Shown here piece after piece: positions 23,486-33,821 of a DNA stretch of 64,000 bases. This DNA is from Desulfobacteraceae bacterium (GTDB taxonomy: Bacteria > Desulfobacterota > Desulfobacteria > Desulfobacterales > RPRI01): positions 1-64,000 of the forward strand of contig JAABQB010000005.1 of NCBI GenBank assembly GCA_011391695.1, in the 5' to 3' direction. The notes beneath the pieces were generated by a model. That model searched no databases. It saw nothing but the letters and a program-made list of their open reading frames with translations, and was not told where the DNA came from. The stretch's first letter is position 1. The number at the start of each line of letters is the position of its first letter. The position numbers and the translations under genes are program-made.

Positions 23486-24145
23486 ATGTTAAATGTCGTT
23501 TCTATAGCCGCAAGAGATCTTCCGGATGCCTGGTTTCAATGTGTTTACCAGATAATTGACAACGGGCATAAATACGTAATCGAAAGGGGAAGTTTTAAGG
23601 GGCAGGAGAGGCTGGAATTTGATTATGTTACAGTTCACATAAAGCATCCCGGCGTACGCCCGCTTATCCCCGATATTCCACACGCTTTAAATATCCCCAA
23701 TCCTGTTGCCGAAGGCTATCTTGAAGAGTATCTGCCATATTTGATGACCTCCGCAAAAAGACCAAACGAAGACTATACATACGGACAATATCTTGAAAGT
23801 CAGGTTGCCGAAGTTATAAGGATGTATAAAGAAGACGGGCATGGAACAAATCAGGCTTATATGACCGTTGGGGATCCTTCGACCCTGTATCTTGGTGATC
23901 CCCCGTGTCTGAGAGGCATTGACACAAGAATCAGGTATGGAAAACTCCACTTCATGGTTTATTTCAGATCCTGGGATTTATGGAACGGCTTTCCTGCAAA
24001 CCTCGGGGCGATACAGCTTTTGAAAGAATACATGGCTCAGGAAATTGGAGTGGAAGATGGCGAGATTGTTGCGGCAAGCAAAGGCCTCCATCTGTATGAC
24101 TATATATGGGAGCTTGCTAAACTAAGAACCATGAGAACTGACTGA
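23486..24145 (+). CDS. Thymidylate synthase, archaeal/methanogen-type family
   Basis: YGQYLESQVAEVI, DPPCLRGIDTRIRYGKLHFMVYFRSWDLWNGFPANLGAIQLL resembles archaeal-type ThyA (Cys in PPCL, RSWD in place of RSCD/RSAD). Confidence 0.75.
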   Translation: MLNVVSIAARDLPDAWFQCVYQIIDNGHKYVIERGSFKGQERLEFDYVTVHIKHPGVRPLIPDIPHALNIPNPVAEGYLEEYLPYLMTSAKRPNEDYTYGQYLESQVAEVIRMYKEDGHGTNQAYMTVGDPSTLYLGDPPCLRGIDTRIRYGKLHFMVYFRSWDLWNGFPANLGAIQLLKEYMAQEIGVEDGEIVAASKGLHLYDYIWELAKLRTMRTD

Positions 24146-24168
24146 CCGGGCAACTTCCACACAAAAAA

Positions 24169-25551
24169 TCAAAAGTCAATGCTTCCCGGAGTTCTGGGAA
24201 ACGGTATTACATCCCGTATATTTTTGATGCCCGTTACAAGCATCAAAAGTCTTTCAAAACCGAGCCCGAAACCACTGTGAGGAACAGTGCCAAAACGTCG
24301 GGAATCAACATACCACCAGTAATCTTCCTTTGACAATTTGCACTCATCCATTCGTGATTCAAGCACGTCGAGACGCTCTTCACGCTGGCTGCCGCCTATA
24401 AGCTCTCCTATTCCGGGTACAAGAATATCCATGGCGGCAACAGTTTTGTCGTCATCATTTACTCTCATGTAAAAAGGCTTTATGTTTTTCGGATAATTAT
24501 AAAGAATAACAGGTTTTTTGAAATGTTTTTCGGTGAGATAATTTTCATGTTCAGCCTGAAGATCTTTTCCAAAGGAAATTTCATACTCAAACTTAACACC
24601 TGATTTTTGTAATATGTCGACTGCGTCTTCATACGGCAATCTGATAAAATCTGACGAAGAGATGTTTTCCAGATTGTTAAGCAGGTTCTTATCAACAAAA
24701 TTTCCAAACAAACCAAGATCTTCTTTGCATTCTTTCAGGGCATACCCCGTTAAATGCCTTATAGTCTCTTCACCCAAATCCATATTGTCGTTAATATCGC
24801 CAAAAGCAATTTCCGGTTCAAGCATCCAGAATTCAGCGGCATGTCTTCTTGTGTTTGAGTTTTCCGCTCTGAATGTAGGGCCAAAAGTATAAACGTCTCC
24901 AAGGGCCAGGGCAAACATTTCGGCCGACAATTGACCGGATACAGTGAGGTTTGCCGCTTTACCGAAAAAGTCCGTAGAGTAATCCGTTTTACCGTCTCTT
25001 CTTTCGACTTTGTCCGGTTCAATGGTTGTAACCCTGAAAAGTTCACCTGCGCCTTCACAGTCGGAGCCGGTTATTACAGGGGTGTGAATATACTTAAAAC
25101 CTTTATCTTTATAAAATTTATGTATGGCAAAAGAGAGATCGGATCTTATGCGGAAAGCCGCGCCATATTTATTAGTGCGTGGTCTTAAATGGGCTATTGT
25201 TCGTAAATATTCGTCTGTATGTCGCTTTTTCTGGAGAGGATAAGAATCAGGGGCGATGCTTATTGTATCGATATGCCGGGCTTGAACTTCCCATTTCTGC
25301 CCGCCACCTTTTGATTCGACAAGATCACCACGAACCGCCACAGCTGAACCGGTCGAGAGTTTTTTAATGTCGTCGTAATTGCTCAAATCCTTTTCTGCAA
25401 TAATTTGAATGTTTTTGAGACATGAACCATCATTTACCTCGATAAAGGAAAAGTCTGTGGAATCACGTCTTGTTCTGACCCACCCTTTTATAAGGATATC
25501 GATAGCTGCAGTTTCGGTATTCAAAAGAGAAATAATTTTATGTCTTTTCAT
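24169..25551 (-). CDS. asnS: Asparaginyl-tRNA synthetase
   Basis: Class II motifs: [48 protein letters not shown]-like, [30 protein letters not shown]. Confidence 0.95.
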   Translation of the reverse strand: [460 protein letters not shown]

Positions 25552-25978
25552 ATAATTATAGTATCCATTAGCCCGCGTTTTTAAAAAAATGAAATAAAGT
25601 CTTTTCAGTAATATAAAGGGACGCTTTGCATAACATCTGATCTATCACCATATCCCACTAAACGACGAAGGGGAGTTGTACAGCACTAATAATAGAACTT
25701 GCCCTCCTTCTGCAAGAGAATAACAAGAGAATTCTATTTTCTACGGTCGAAAAATACCCATAACTTGCTGCGGGGAAGTATGAACTCAACCGTGTAAAAA
25801 CTTTGTTTCTGGACAGACATAAACTGCTGTTGAAATGGTTAAAGCCGGCATGTTTTCCTTTATTATTAATGCAATGTAATATATACAATAATTTGAGTTT
25901 TTCAATTATCAAGACTTTTTAACAGTCCATAATTTGTCAGATAAAAAATTTGCAGTTAAAGGCTCCTGAATAAACAAC

Positions 25979-28498
25979 ATGAACATAGAAAACATTAATG
26001 ATATATTACCGCTTGTTGAACAACCAAGCCGGTATCTGGGTTCAGAGATTAACTCAATAAAAAAAGATTATAATAATATAAAGCTTTCCATTGCCCTGGC
26101 ATTTCCGGATTTATATGAAGTCGGCACATCACATTTCGGTCTGCAAATTCTGTATCATATTTTAAATAAACATCAAAATATAGCCGCTGAAAGGGTTTTT
26201 GCTCCTGCCCCGGATTTTGAGGCATATCTCAGAGCTTCAAATATACCGCTTTTGTCACTTGAAAGCCAAAGACCACTTAACAAGTTTGATATAATAGGTT
26301 TAAGTCTCCTGTATGAGCTTAATTTTACAAACATATTAATGATGCTCGATCTTGCAAGGATACCTTTTTATTCAAAAGAGAGGGATCTCTCTTATCCTTT
26401 GATAATTGCTGGGGGCCCATGTACGTGCAATCCGGAACCAGTCGCAGATTTTTTTGATGCCTTGGTTGTGGGAGACGGAGAAAATGTTGTTGTTGAAATG
26501 GCAATGTCATGGATTCACTGGAAGGAGAACGCATGCAATGAAAAGGAGTCCCTTCTAAAAGCATGGTCTGAAATAAAGGGGGTTTATATTCCTTCTTTTT
26601 TTGAAGCAAAATATGACGAGCACGGGTTCCAAAACATATTGCCTTTTTCGGCCCGATATTCAAAAGTGGTTAGAAGCATAATCCCCGATCTTGATTATGC
26701 CCCATTCCCCGATATGCCCGTAGTCCCATTTGGGCGACCTGTTCATGACCGTCTTCGTATCGAAATATCAAGGGGTTGCACTCGTGGATGCAGATTCTGT
26801 CAGGCCGGGATGATATACCGGCCTGTTCGTGAACGATCTGTGGAAAATATAATTGATATTTCCAATAAATCAATTGGTTCAACCGGTTACGAGGACGTCT
26901 CTTTGCTGTCGTTAAGCACCGGAGATTATTGCTCTTTGTCACCTCTCCTTGAGAACCTGATGGCCTCGTATGAATCAAAGCATATTGCTGTTTCTTTTCC
27001 GTCGCTTCGTGCCGGTTCTCTGACCCCTGATCTTATCAATATTATAAAAAAAGTCCGAAAAACAGGTTTTACTATTGCGCCCGAAGCAGGGAGTCAGAGA
27101 CTAAGAGATGTAATAAATAAAAACATTACCGAAGAGGATATCATAAATTCAGTAAAAACCGCTCTTGACATGGGCTGGCAGGGAATAAAGCTGTATTTTA
27201 TGATTGGTCTTCCGTCAGAAACAGACGATGATATAAAGGCGTTAATAGATCTTGTTTATAAACTCCGTAAAGCGAGAAGCAGGAAAAACAGTTCAATTAA
27301 TGTCAGCGTAACAACTTTTATTCCAAAGGCACATACCCCTTTTCAGTGGAGTTCACAGATTTCTCTGGCTGAATCATCTGAAAAAATTGAGACAATAAAG
27401 AAGGCTCTTTATCTTTCAGGAATTCATTTCAAATGGCAGAATCCCAAGGTAAGTCTGCTGGAAGGGCTTTGGGCGCGTGGTGACAGGCGGCTTAGCAGTC
27501 TGCTTGTGAATGCTTATAATCGGGGATGCAGGTTTGATGGCTGGAGCGACCGGTTCAGATACGATTTATGGGAAGAAGCCATTACAGATACCGGGATTGA
27601 TACAAGTTTTTATCTTTTGCGCAAAAGGTCGCTTTTAGAGCCTCTTCCATGGGACCATATTGATACGGGTATTTCAAAAGAGTTTTTGATAAGTGAGCTT
27701 GAAAAAGCTGAAAAAATAGAAATATCGAATGATTGCAGATACGAATGCGGGGGTTGCGGAGTATGTGATTTTGTTCGGATTGAACCAAAGCTTAGTTGCT
27801 ACAGTGATGAGGTTGCAGAAAAGAAAACATCAGAAACCGAAGAGGGAAAAAAACATTATAAAAAACTGAAAATTAATTTTTCAAAAATGGGCCCGGCCAG
27901 ATTTTTCGGACACCTTGAGCTGGTTAATATTTTTTTACGTTCAATAAGACGTGCTGGAATTGAAGTGGGTTATTCAGAAGGATTTCATCCCATGCCGAAA
28001 ATTTCTTTTGAAGATACCCTTCCTATGGGAATGGAGAGTCTTTGTGAAACATTCTATTTGACGGTAACAGACCGTACGCAGCCGGAGTCAATTGCCAAGA
28101 TATTGAATGAACAACTTCCTGAAGGACTTTCTGTCATCGATTGTCAAGAGTATGTTCCGGCTGGTGGAGCAGACAGCCCAAATATATATTCATATGAAGC
28201 TTCATTAAGGGCAGGAAGTTTTTGTACAGAAAGTCTTAAATTGTTTGAAACAAGCGCAAATTTTGAAATTGAGAGAATAAATAAAAAAGGAAAACAGAAA
28301 TTATTAAACCTTAAAGAACTGGTCAAAACAATAAAGATTACATCGTATGACCGGCTGGAGATGACATTATCTTCTGAGTCAGGCAATATGGTTAGGCCCG
28401 GCGAAGTTCTTAAAAAGATTTTTCCGCTGACCCACGAGGAGATAAAAACGGCTCGTATCGTGAAGCTTGGTGCCCTGAAGAATAGGACTTCCCGGTAA
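25979..28498 (+). CDS. TIGR03960-like B12-binding-domain radical SAM protein with DUF2344-like C-terminus
   Basis: IEISRGCTRGCRFCQAGMIYRPVRERS; C-terminal KINFSKMGPARFFGHLELVNIFLRSIRRAGIEVGYSEGFHPMPKISF. Confidence 0.88.
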   Translation: MNIENINDILPLVEQPSRYLGSEINSIKKDYNNIKLSIALAFPDLYEVGTSHFGLQILYHILNKHQNIAAERVFAPAPDFEAYLRASNIPLLSLESQRPLNKFDIIGLSLLYELNFTNILMMLDLARIPFYSKERDLSYPLIIAGGPCTCNPEPVADFFDALVVGDGENVVVEMAMSWIHWKENACNEKESLLKAWSEIKGVYIPSFFEAKYDEHGFQNILPFSARYSKVVRSIIPDLDYAPFPDMPVVPFGRPVHDRLRIEISRGCTRGCRFCQAGMIYRPVRERSVENIIDISNKSIGSTGYEDVSLLSLSTGDYCSLSPLLENLMASYESKHIAVSFPSLRAGSLTPDLINIIKKVRKTGFTIAPEAGSQRLRDVINKNITEEDIINSVKTALDMGWQGIKLYFMIGLPSETDDDIKALIDLVYKLRKARSRKNSSINVSVTTFIPKAHTPFQWSSQISLAESSEKIETIKKALYLSGIHFKWQNPKVSLLEGLWARGDRRLSSLLVNAYNRGCRFDGWSDRFRYDLWEEAITDTGIDTSFYLLRKRSLLEPLPWDHIDTGISKEFLISELEKAEKIEISNDCRYECGGCGVCDFVRIEPKLSCYSDEVAEKKTSETEEGKKHYKKLKINFSKMGPARFFGHLELVNIFLRSIRRAGIEVGYSEGFHPMPKISFEDTLPMGMESLCETFYLTVTDRTQPESIAKILNEQLPEGLSVIDCQEYVPAGGADSPNIYSYEASLRAGSFCTESLKLFETSANFEIERINKKGKQKLLNLKELVKTIKITSYDRLEMTLSSESGNMVRPGEVLKKIFPLTHEEIKTARIVKLGALKNRTSR

Positions 28499-28599
28499 GG
28501 CGGAGCCAAGGGAGGAAGGCTGTTCGGGTCTAATGAATGTCCGCTTCCGCAGGCATTTTGCAGTTTCAATAATATAACTTATTAAATCAAGAGGTGTTT

Positions 28600-30138
28600 A
28601 TGTACAAGAAGCTTGTTGTTAATGTTTGCGAACATGAAACAAGGATAGCTCTTCTTGAGGGCGGAACAATCGCAGAGCTTTTTATTGAACGCGGAAACGT
28701 TTCTGATATTGCAGGGAATGTTTACAAAGGAAAAGTTCAAAGGGTTTTACCGGGCATGCAGGCAGCTTTTGTGGATATAGGTCTTAATCAGGCGGCCTTT
28801 ATATATGTAGATGACTTGAACTTCGGAAGTTGCAGGGAAATTGAGCTTATCGATACAGGCATAGAAGAAGAAAATGGAACGGCTGAATTATATCAGGCGG
28901 CTGTATTTTCCAAGCAGAGAAACCATGAAACAGGAATTGGCGAACTTATAACCGAAGGACAGCAGATACTTGTTCAGGTGGCAAAGCCACCTATAGGAAC
29001 AAAAGGGGCAAGAGTAACTTCCTATGTTACTCTTCCGGGAAGGTTTATTGTCCTGATGCCGAATTCAGATCATATCGGAGTATCGAGACGAATAGAGAAC
29101 GAAGTTGAAAGAAACCGTTTAAAAGAAATGGTTCTTTCTTTGAGAAAAGAAAATTATGGCTACATTATAAGAACTGCAGCAGAAGGAATGCAACAAGAAA
29201 CACTCGATTATGAAATGAATTTTCTAATAAACATATGGAAGAACATTCAGGAAAAATATAAGTCTGCTCCAGCCCCTTCACTGCTTCACAGAGAGCTTAC
29301 GGTATGTCTGCGCGCTGCTCGTGACTTGTTGATGCATGAAGCAGAAAAAATGATAATAGATTCCCGCCCCGACTATGAATCAGTTCTGTCCTTTCTTGAC
29401 ACATTCATGCCCAACCTGAAGAGTTCTGTTGAAATGTATGAAGGTTGTGAGCCTATTTTTGATGCGTATAATCTGGAGGGTGATATTTCTCGGGCTTTAA
29501 AAAGAAAAATATGGCTGAAATCAGGAGGATATATAGTTATAGAGCATACAGAAGCGCTTGTTGCAATCGATGTTAATACAGGTAGGTATGTTGGGAAACA
29601 CAACCTGGAAGAAACAATATTAAAGACAAACCTGGAAGCTGTCAAAGAAATTGCATACCAGATACGCTTAAGAGACATTGGGGGGATAATAATAATTGAT
29701 TTTATAGACATGGAAAAAAAGCAGAATCAGGAAAAGGTTTTTAATGCTCTAAAGGATTTCTTGGCAAAAGATAAGAGCAAAACCTATGTTCTTCCTATTT
29801 CAGATATGGGTTTAATTCAGATGACCCGAAAAAGGATAAGGTCTCCTTTAACCAGAGCTCTTTGCGAACCATGTTTTTACTGTGAAGGTGAGGGGTACTT
29901 ATTATCAAGGCAGACTATTTGTTATAATATATATCGGGAAATACAACGGGAATCTCTTGATATGGCCGGCATTAAGGTGGCTTTGCACGTTCATCCCGAA
30001 ATAGCGGAGCTCCTTCATGGAGAAGAAAACCATCTTATAACATCTCTTGAAAAAATGATAGTAAGGCAAATCGTTATATATCCAAAACCGGAATATCACC
30101 TGCACGAATTTGAAATATATGAAATATTTAAGGAATGA
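28600..30138 (+). CDS. rng: Ribonuclease E/G family
   Basis: GNVYKGKVQRVLPGMQAAFVDIGLNQAAFIYVDD (S1), ALVAIDVNTGRYVGKHNLEETILKTNLEAVKEIAYQIRLRDIGGIIIIDFIDM. ATG 28600 after GAGGTGTTT. Confidence 0.9.
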   Translation: MYKKLVVNVCEHETRIALLEGGTIAELFIERGNVSDIAGNVYKGKVQRVLPGMQAAFVDIGLNQAAFIYVDDLNFGSCREIELIDTGIEEENGTAELYQAAVFSKQRNHETGIGELITEGQQILVQVAKPPIGTKGARVTSYVTLPGRFIVLMPNSDHIGVSRRIENEVERNRLKEMVLSLRKENYGYIIRTAAEGMQQETLDYEMNFLINIWKNIQEKYKSAPAPSLLHRELTVCLRAARDLLMHEAEKMIIDSRPDYESVLSFLDTFMPNLKSSVEMYEGCEPIFDAYNLEGDISRALKRKIWLKSGGYIVIEHTEALVAIDVNTGRYVGKHNLEETILKTNLEAVKEIAYQIRLRDIGGIIIIDFIDMEKKQNQEKVFNALKDFLAKDKSKTYVLPISDMGLIQMTRKRIRSPLTRALCEPCFYCEGEGYLLSRQTICYNIYREIQRESLDMAGIKVALHVHPEIAELLHGEENHLITSLEKMIVRQIVIYPKPEYHLHEFEIYEIFKE

Positions 30139-30360
30139 GAAGGGTTACTCCTTTTTTATTGACATAGAGAGAGATATATGGTCTATCTCGCCTTTATAAT
30201 TATAGCGCAACGAAGTTATTATATAAACGATAATAACCAGTTGATTTTGATACTTAATAGAGATGGATAGTCGCCAACACCCCTATTCTTCCGTTTAACC
30301 GGAAGAAGAAGCATAACCATCAGTTATATTGGATATAAATAGAAAAAGGATACACGGTTT

Positions 30361-30495
30361 ATGAAAAGAACATATCAGCCAAGCAGAATAAAGCGGGCAA
30401 GGACACACGGTTTTTTAAAACGAATGTCAACAAAACAGGGCAGGAAAATTATCAACAGGCGCAGGGCCAAGGGCCGGGTCAGTTTATCTGTTTGA
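30361..30495 (+). CDS. rpmH: 50S ribosomal protein L34 (below ORF-track size cutoff)
   Basis: Translation [44 protein letters not shown]; followed by rnpA. Confidence 0.97.
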   Translation: MKRTYQPSRIKRARTHGFLKRMSTKQGRKIINRRRAKGRVSLSV

Positions 30496-30555
30496 TATAA
30501 TATCAAGAGGTTGTCTGAAAAGGCGTGTTGTTATTAATCGCGCAGAAGTTTAAAA

Positions 30556-30915
30556 TTGCAAAACCTCAATTTCTCCAAAACAAATAGGATACTAAATCGG
30601 AAAGAATTCCTGAACCTGTCTGAAGCAGGGAGAAGAGTGAACAACAGGTACTTCACAGTATTGTTTTCTCCGGGAATATCTGGAACAGGGCGTCTTGGTT
30701 TGACAGTATCGAAAAAGACAGGAAATGCTGTTTTGCGCAACAGAATTAAGCGTTACATTCGCGAATATTATCGTTTAAACAGACACAAGTTCATACACAG
30801 TTGGGATATAAATGTTATAGCCAGAAGCGGGTCCGGAAGTTTGGAATCAGATCAATTTTTTTCATCTTTGCGAGATATATTTATTAAGATAGAGGAAGGG
30901 TTTGATAATAAATAA
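30556..30915 (+). CDS. rnpA: Ribonuclease P protein component
   Basis: GRLGLTVSKKTGNAVLRNRIKRYIREYYR RnpA signature. Confidence 0.95.
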   Translation: MQNLNFSKTNRILNRKEFLNLSEAGRRVNNRYFTVLFSPGISGTGRLGLTVSKKTGNAVLRNRIKRYIREYYRLNRHKFIHSWDINVIARSGSGSLESDQFFSSLRDIFIKIEEGFDNK

Positions 30916-31117
30916 AACAGTTCTGTTATTTATCCGTGCATATCAAAATGTCATATCTCCAATGATTGGACCTGTTTGTCGGTTTTATCCATCCTGTTCA
31001 GAATATGCGCATGTTGCTATATCTCGTTATGGGCTGACAAGGGGGATTTTCCTTGCTATCAAGCGAATAATGAAATGTAATCCTTATAATCCGGGCGGGA
31101 TCGACCCGGTACCGTGA
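30902..31117 (+). CDS. yidD: Membrane protein insertion efficiency factor
   Basis: IRAYQNVISPMIGPVCRFYPSCSEYAHVAISRYGLTRGIFLAIKRIMKCNPYNPGGIDPVP. Confidence 0.96.
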   Translation: MIINKTVLLFIRAYQNVISPMIGPVCRFYPSCSEYAHVAISRYGLTRGIFLAIKRIMKCNPYNPGGIDPVP

Positions 31118-31273
31118 ATTTTTTAAATAATTCATGAATATCCCTCAACCCTGCCATATTACCAAATAGTAGTAAATTACAAATACTCAAATTTTTTTGG
31201 TATATAATACTTTTAATGGCATATATCAAAAAAGTTTAAAAATTAAGTACCGATTTATATCGGGGAGGTTTTA

Positions 31274-32926
31274 ATGGAACAACCACGGTTTATAATAGCA
31301 GTTGTGCTTTCATTTGGTGTTTTTTTAATTTGGAACTATTTTTTTGTTGATAAGAACCAAGTTAAAAAGATTGAAGAAAAAACAGAAGTTCAGCAGACAG
31401 TCAAAACTGAAGCTCCTATTGCAGATATGGCAGCGAAAGCACCCGAAAAGAAAGTCTATCAAGAATCTTCAGCTCAACAAAACAATATTCCCCGCGTAAT
31501 CAAGATAAAAACCCCCAATTACTCTGTTGATATAGATGAAAAGGGGGCTGCTATCAAAAGCTTCGTGTTGTCAAAATACAAAGAAACGGTAAACAGCGAT
31601 TCACCAAATAAAGAAATTATACCCAAGGAGTTAGAAAGGGGAACAGTTATTACCGGCTTTGCCGGACAAAGCGTTCCAGGACTCGAGAGCGCAGTATTTA
31701 CTTCTGATATAAAATCTGAATTGGTTGAAATAAGTGAAGGGGAAAAGGAAGTTCTGTTTTACTGGAAATCAGAAAACGGGATCGTTATTGAAAAGAAATA
31801 TTCCTTTTCATCCGGTACGTATATGATGGGCCTTGCGGTTAAAGTCATTAATGGTTCTTCTGAACCTATAAAAGACAGCCTTGTTGTTTCACTTAACAGC
31901 TATTATCCGGAAACAAAAAGCGAAGCCGGTTTTGAAGGGCCCAGCGCATTATTAAACAACAGCCTGGAACAGGTCCCACTTAAAGACATTGAAGATAAAG
32001 GAGTCTATACAGGCACCCTTAAATGGCTTTCGGTTCAGGACCGCTATTTTATGTCAAGCCTGATACCAAAAATACCTGTAGAAACAAAAATGCGCCTTTT
32101 TCTTAAAGATAAAGGATTTTTGGAAGCACAGTACGTTAATCCTCAAAAAGAGATTCAGCCCGGCGCCCAGGAACAAGTCGAATTTAACCTGTTTTTTGGA
32201 CCAAAGAGCTTTAAGCTGTTAAAGAGTCTCGGGCATGACCTTAATTTGGCAATAAATTTCGGATGGTTTGATTTCCTCGCAAAACCTTTCTTATATTTTA
32301 TGAATTTTTTATATGGCTTTATTCCAAACTATGGTGTTGCTATCATCTTGCTCACAGTTGTAACGAAAATAATTTTTTGGCCTCTTGGATCAAAAAGCTA
32401 TAAATCAATGAATGAAATGAAAAAAATTCAACCATTGCTTGCTGAAATCAAGGAAAAATACGGTAATGATAAAAAGCGCATGAATGAAGAGGTAATGGGA
32501 TTATATAAAACCTATAAGATAAATCCCCTGGGAGGATGCCTGCCCATGGTTGCACAGATTCCGGTTTTCTTTGCTCTGTACAGAATGCTTTATGAAACCA
32601 TTGAATTAAGGCATGCGCCTTTTCTTTTCTGGATAAAAGATCTTTCCGCACCTGACAGACTGTTTCAATTTGCTTTTTCTGTGCCTTTTATGGAACCGCC
32701 ATATGGTATCCCTGTTTTGACTATTATTATGGGCGCAACTATGTTTATTCAGCAGAAAATGACCCCGGCAGTAGGTGATCCGACACAGGCAAAGATGATG
32801 ATGATTTTGCCTTTTGTATTTACAGTAATATTTGTAAATTTTTCAGCAGGCCTTGTTTTATACTGGCTAATAAATAATGTTTTATCAATCCTTCAGCAAT
32901 ATATTATATCTCGGAAAGCAGCGTAG
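31274..32926 (+). CDS. yidC: Membrane protein insertase YidC
   Basis: C-terminal 60KD_IMP domain: FFALYRMLYETIELRHAPFLFWIKDLSAPD, QQKMTPAVGDPTQAKMMMILPFVFT. Confidence 0.96.
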   Translation: MEQPRFIIAVVLSFGVFLIWNYFFVDKNQVKKIEEKTEVQQTVKTEAPIADMAAKAPEKKVYQESSAQQNNIPRVIKIKTPNYSVDIDEKGAAIKSFVLSKYKETVNSDSPNKEIIPKELERGTVITGFAGQSVPGLESAVFTSDIKSELVEISEGEKEVLFYWKSENGIVIEKKYSFSSGTYMMGLAVKVINGSSEPIKDSLVVSLNSYYPETKSEAGFEGPSALLNNSLEQVPLKDIEDKGVYTGTLKWLSVQDRYFMSSLIPKIPVETKMRLFLKDKGFLEAQYVNPQKEIQPGAQEQVEFNLFFGPKSFKLLKSLGHDLNLAINFGWFDFLAKPFLYFMNFLYGFIPNYGVAIILLTVVTKIIFWPLGSKSYKSMNEMKKIQPLLAEIKEKYGNDKKRMNEEVMGLYKTYKINPLGGCLPMVAQIPVFFALYRMLYETIELRHAPFLFWIKDLSAPDRLFQFAFSVPFMEPPYGIPVLTIIMGATMFIQQKMTPAVGDPTQAKMMMILPFVFTVIFVNFSAGLVLYWLINNVLSILQQYIISRKAA

Positions 32927-32941
32927 ATACGGAGGGGGAAT

Positions 32942-33697
32942 ATGCCCCATTATCTGGAATTTGATGGGATGAGTGTTGAGAAAGCAATTGAAACTGCTTG
33001 TAAAGATTTAAAAATATCAAAAGACAATTTAAAGTATGATATTGTTTCATACGGGTCGAGCGGTATCTTCGGTTTGGTTGGAGTTAAGAAGGCCAGGGTA
33101 AAGGTAGCCGCATATGATTTGAAGACAACCGATACTGATAATAAAGAGAATAAAAAAACAGAAGATATTTCAGTTGAACCAAAACAGGACAAAAGGGCTG
33201 ATGAAAAGATAATAAGCAAATCGGTTGACACAGGTCTTGAGGCTCTAAATAAAATAGTCAATACGATTTGTGATGATGCTATTATAAACGTTAGCATGGA
33301 AGAAAATAATTTATTCTTTGATGTTGAATCCGAAACCCCTTCTGTCATTATAGGTAAAAAGGGGCAAACTCTTGATGCAATACAGTATCTACTTGAAAAG
33401 ATAATTAATAAAAATAATGATGGGAAACTTAATATCAAAGTTGATGTTGGCGGATATCTAAACAAAAGACATGAAAAACTTATAAAACTGGCTGAAAAAA
33501 TCGCTGAAAAATCGAAAGCAAAAGGGAAACCAATGTCTTTAGGACAAATGAACGCCAATGAAAGAAAAATTATACATCTTTATTTGAAAAAAGATAATGA
33601 AGTTAAAACACACAGTGTCGGAGAAGGGTTTATGAAAAAGCTTGTTATTTATCCCAGAAAAAAAGGTCGTGCGGTGCATTCTGGGAAAAAACTGTAA
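32942..33697 (+). CDS. jag: Jag/KhpB RNA-binding protein (Jag_N, KH, R3H)
   Basis: FDGMSVEKAIETACKDLKIS, YGSSGIFGLVGVKKARV, VIIGKKGQTLDAIQYLLEKIINK, MNANERKIIHLYLKKDNEVKTHSVGEG. Confidence 0.92.
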   Translation: MPHYLEFDGMSVEKAIETACKDLKISKDNLKYDIVSYGSSGIFGLVGVKKARVKVAAYDLKTTDTDNKENKKTEDISVEPKQDKRADEKIISKSVDTGLEALNKIVNTICDDAIINVSMEENNLFFDVESETPSVIIGKKGQTLDAIQYLLEKIINKNNDGKLNIKVDVGGYLNKRHEKLIKLAEKIAEKSKAKGKPMSLGQMNANERKIIHLYLKKDNEVKTHSVGEGFMKKLVIYPRKKGRAVHSGKKL

Positions 33698-33821
33698 TAT
33701 TATATATTTTAACATTCTTAGCGCGTTTCATGCTCCTGGTAGTTAAAATCAAGACTTTTTACACATTATAAATAACAGTAAACAACTCAAGGGCGAAACC
33801 AAAAAAATATAGCTAACTTAG

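Noticed and set aside
25658-25912. 84-aa minus-strand intergenic ORF
   Set aside because: Composition not protein-like and no RBS; kept only as part of the unexplained-gap note.
30286-30307. TTCTTCCG/CGGAAGAA hairpin upstream of rpmH as a terminator or riboregulator
   Set aside because: 8-bp stem is real but lacks a following T-tract and any other support.
32950-33558. 202-aa minus-strand ORF opposite jag
   Set aside because: Ser/Phe-rich antisense translation of an A-rich gene; typical spurious shadow ORF.
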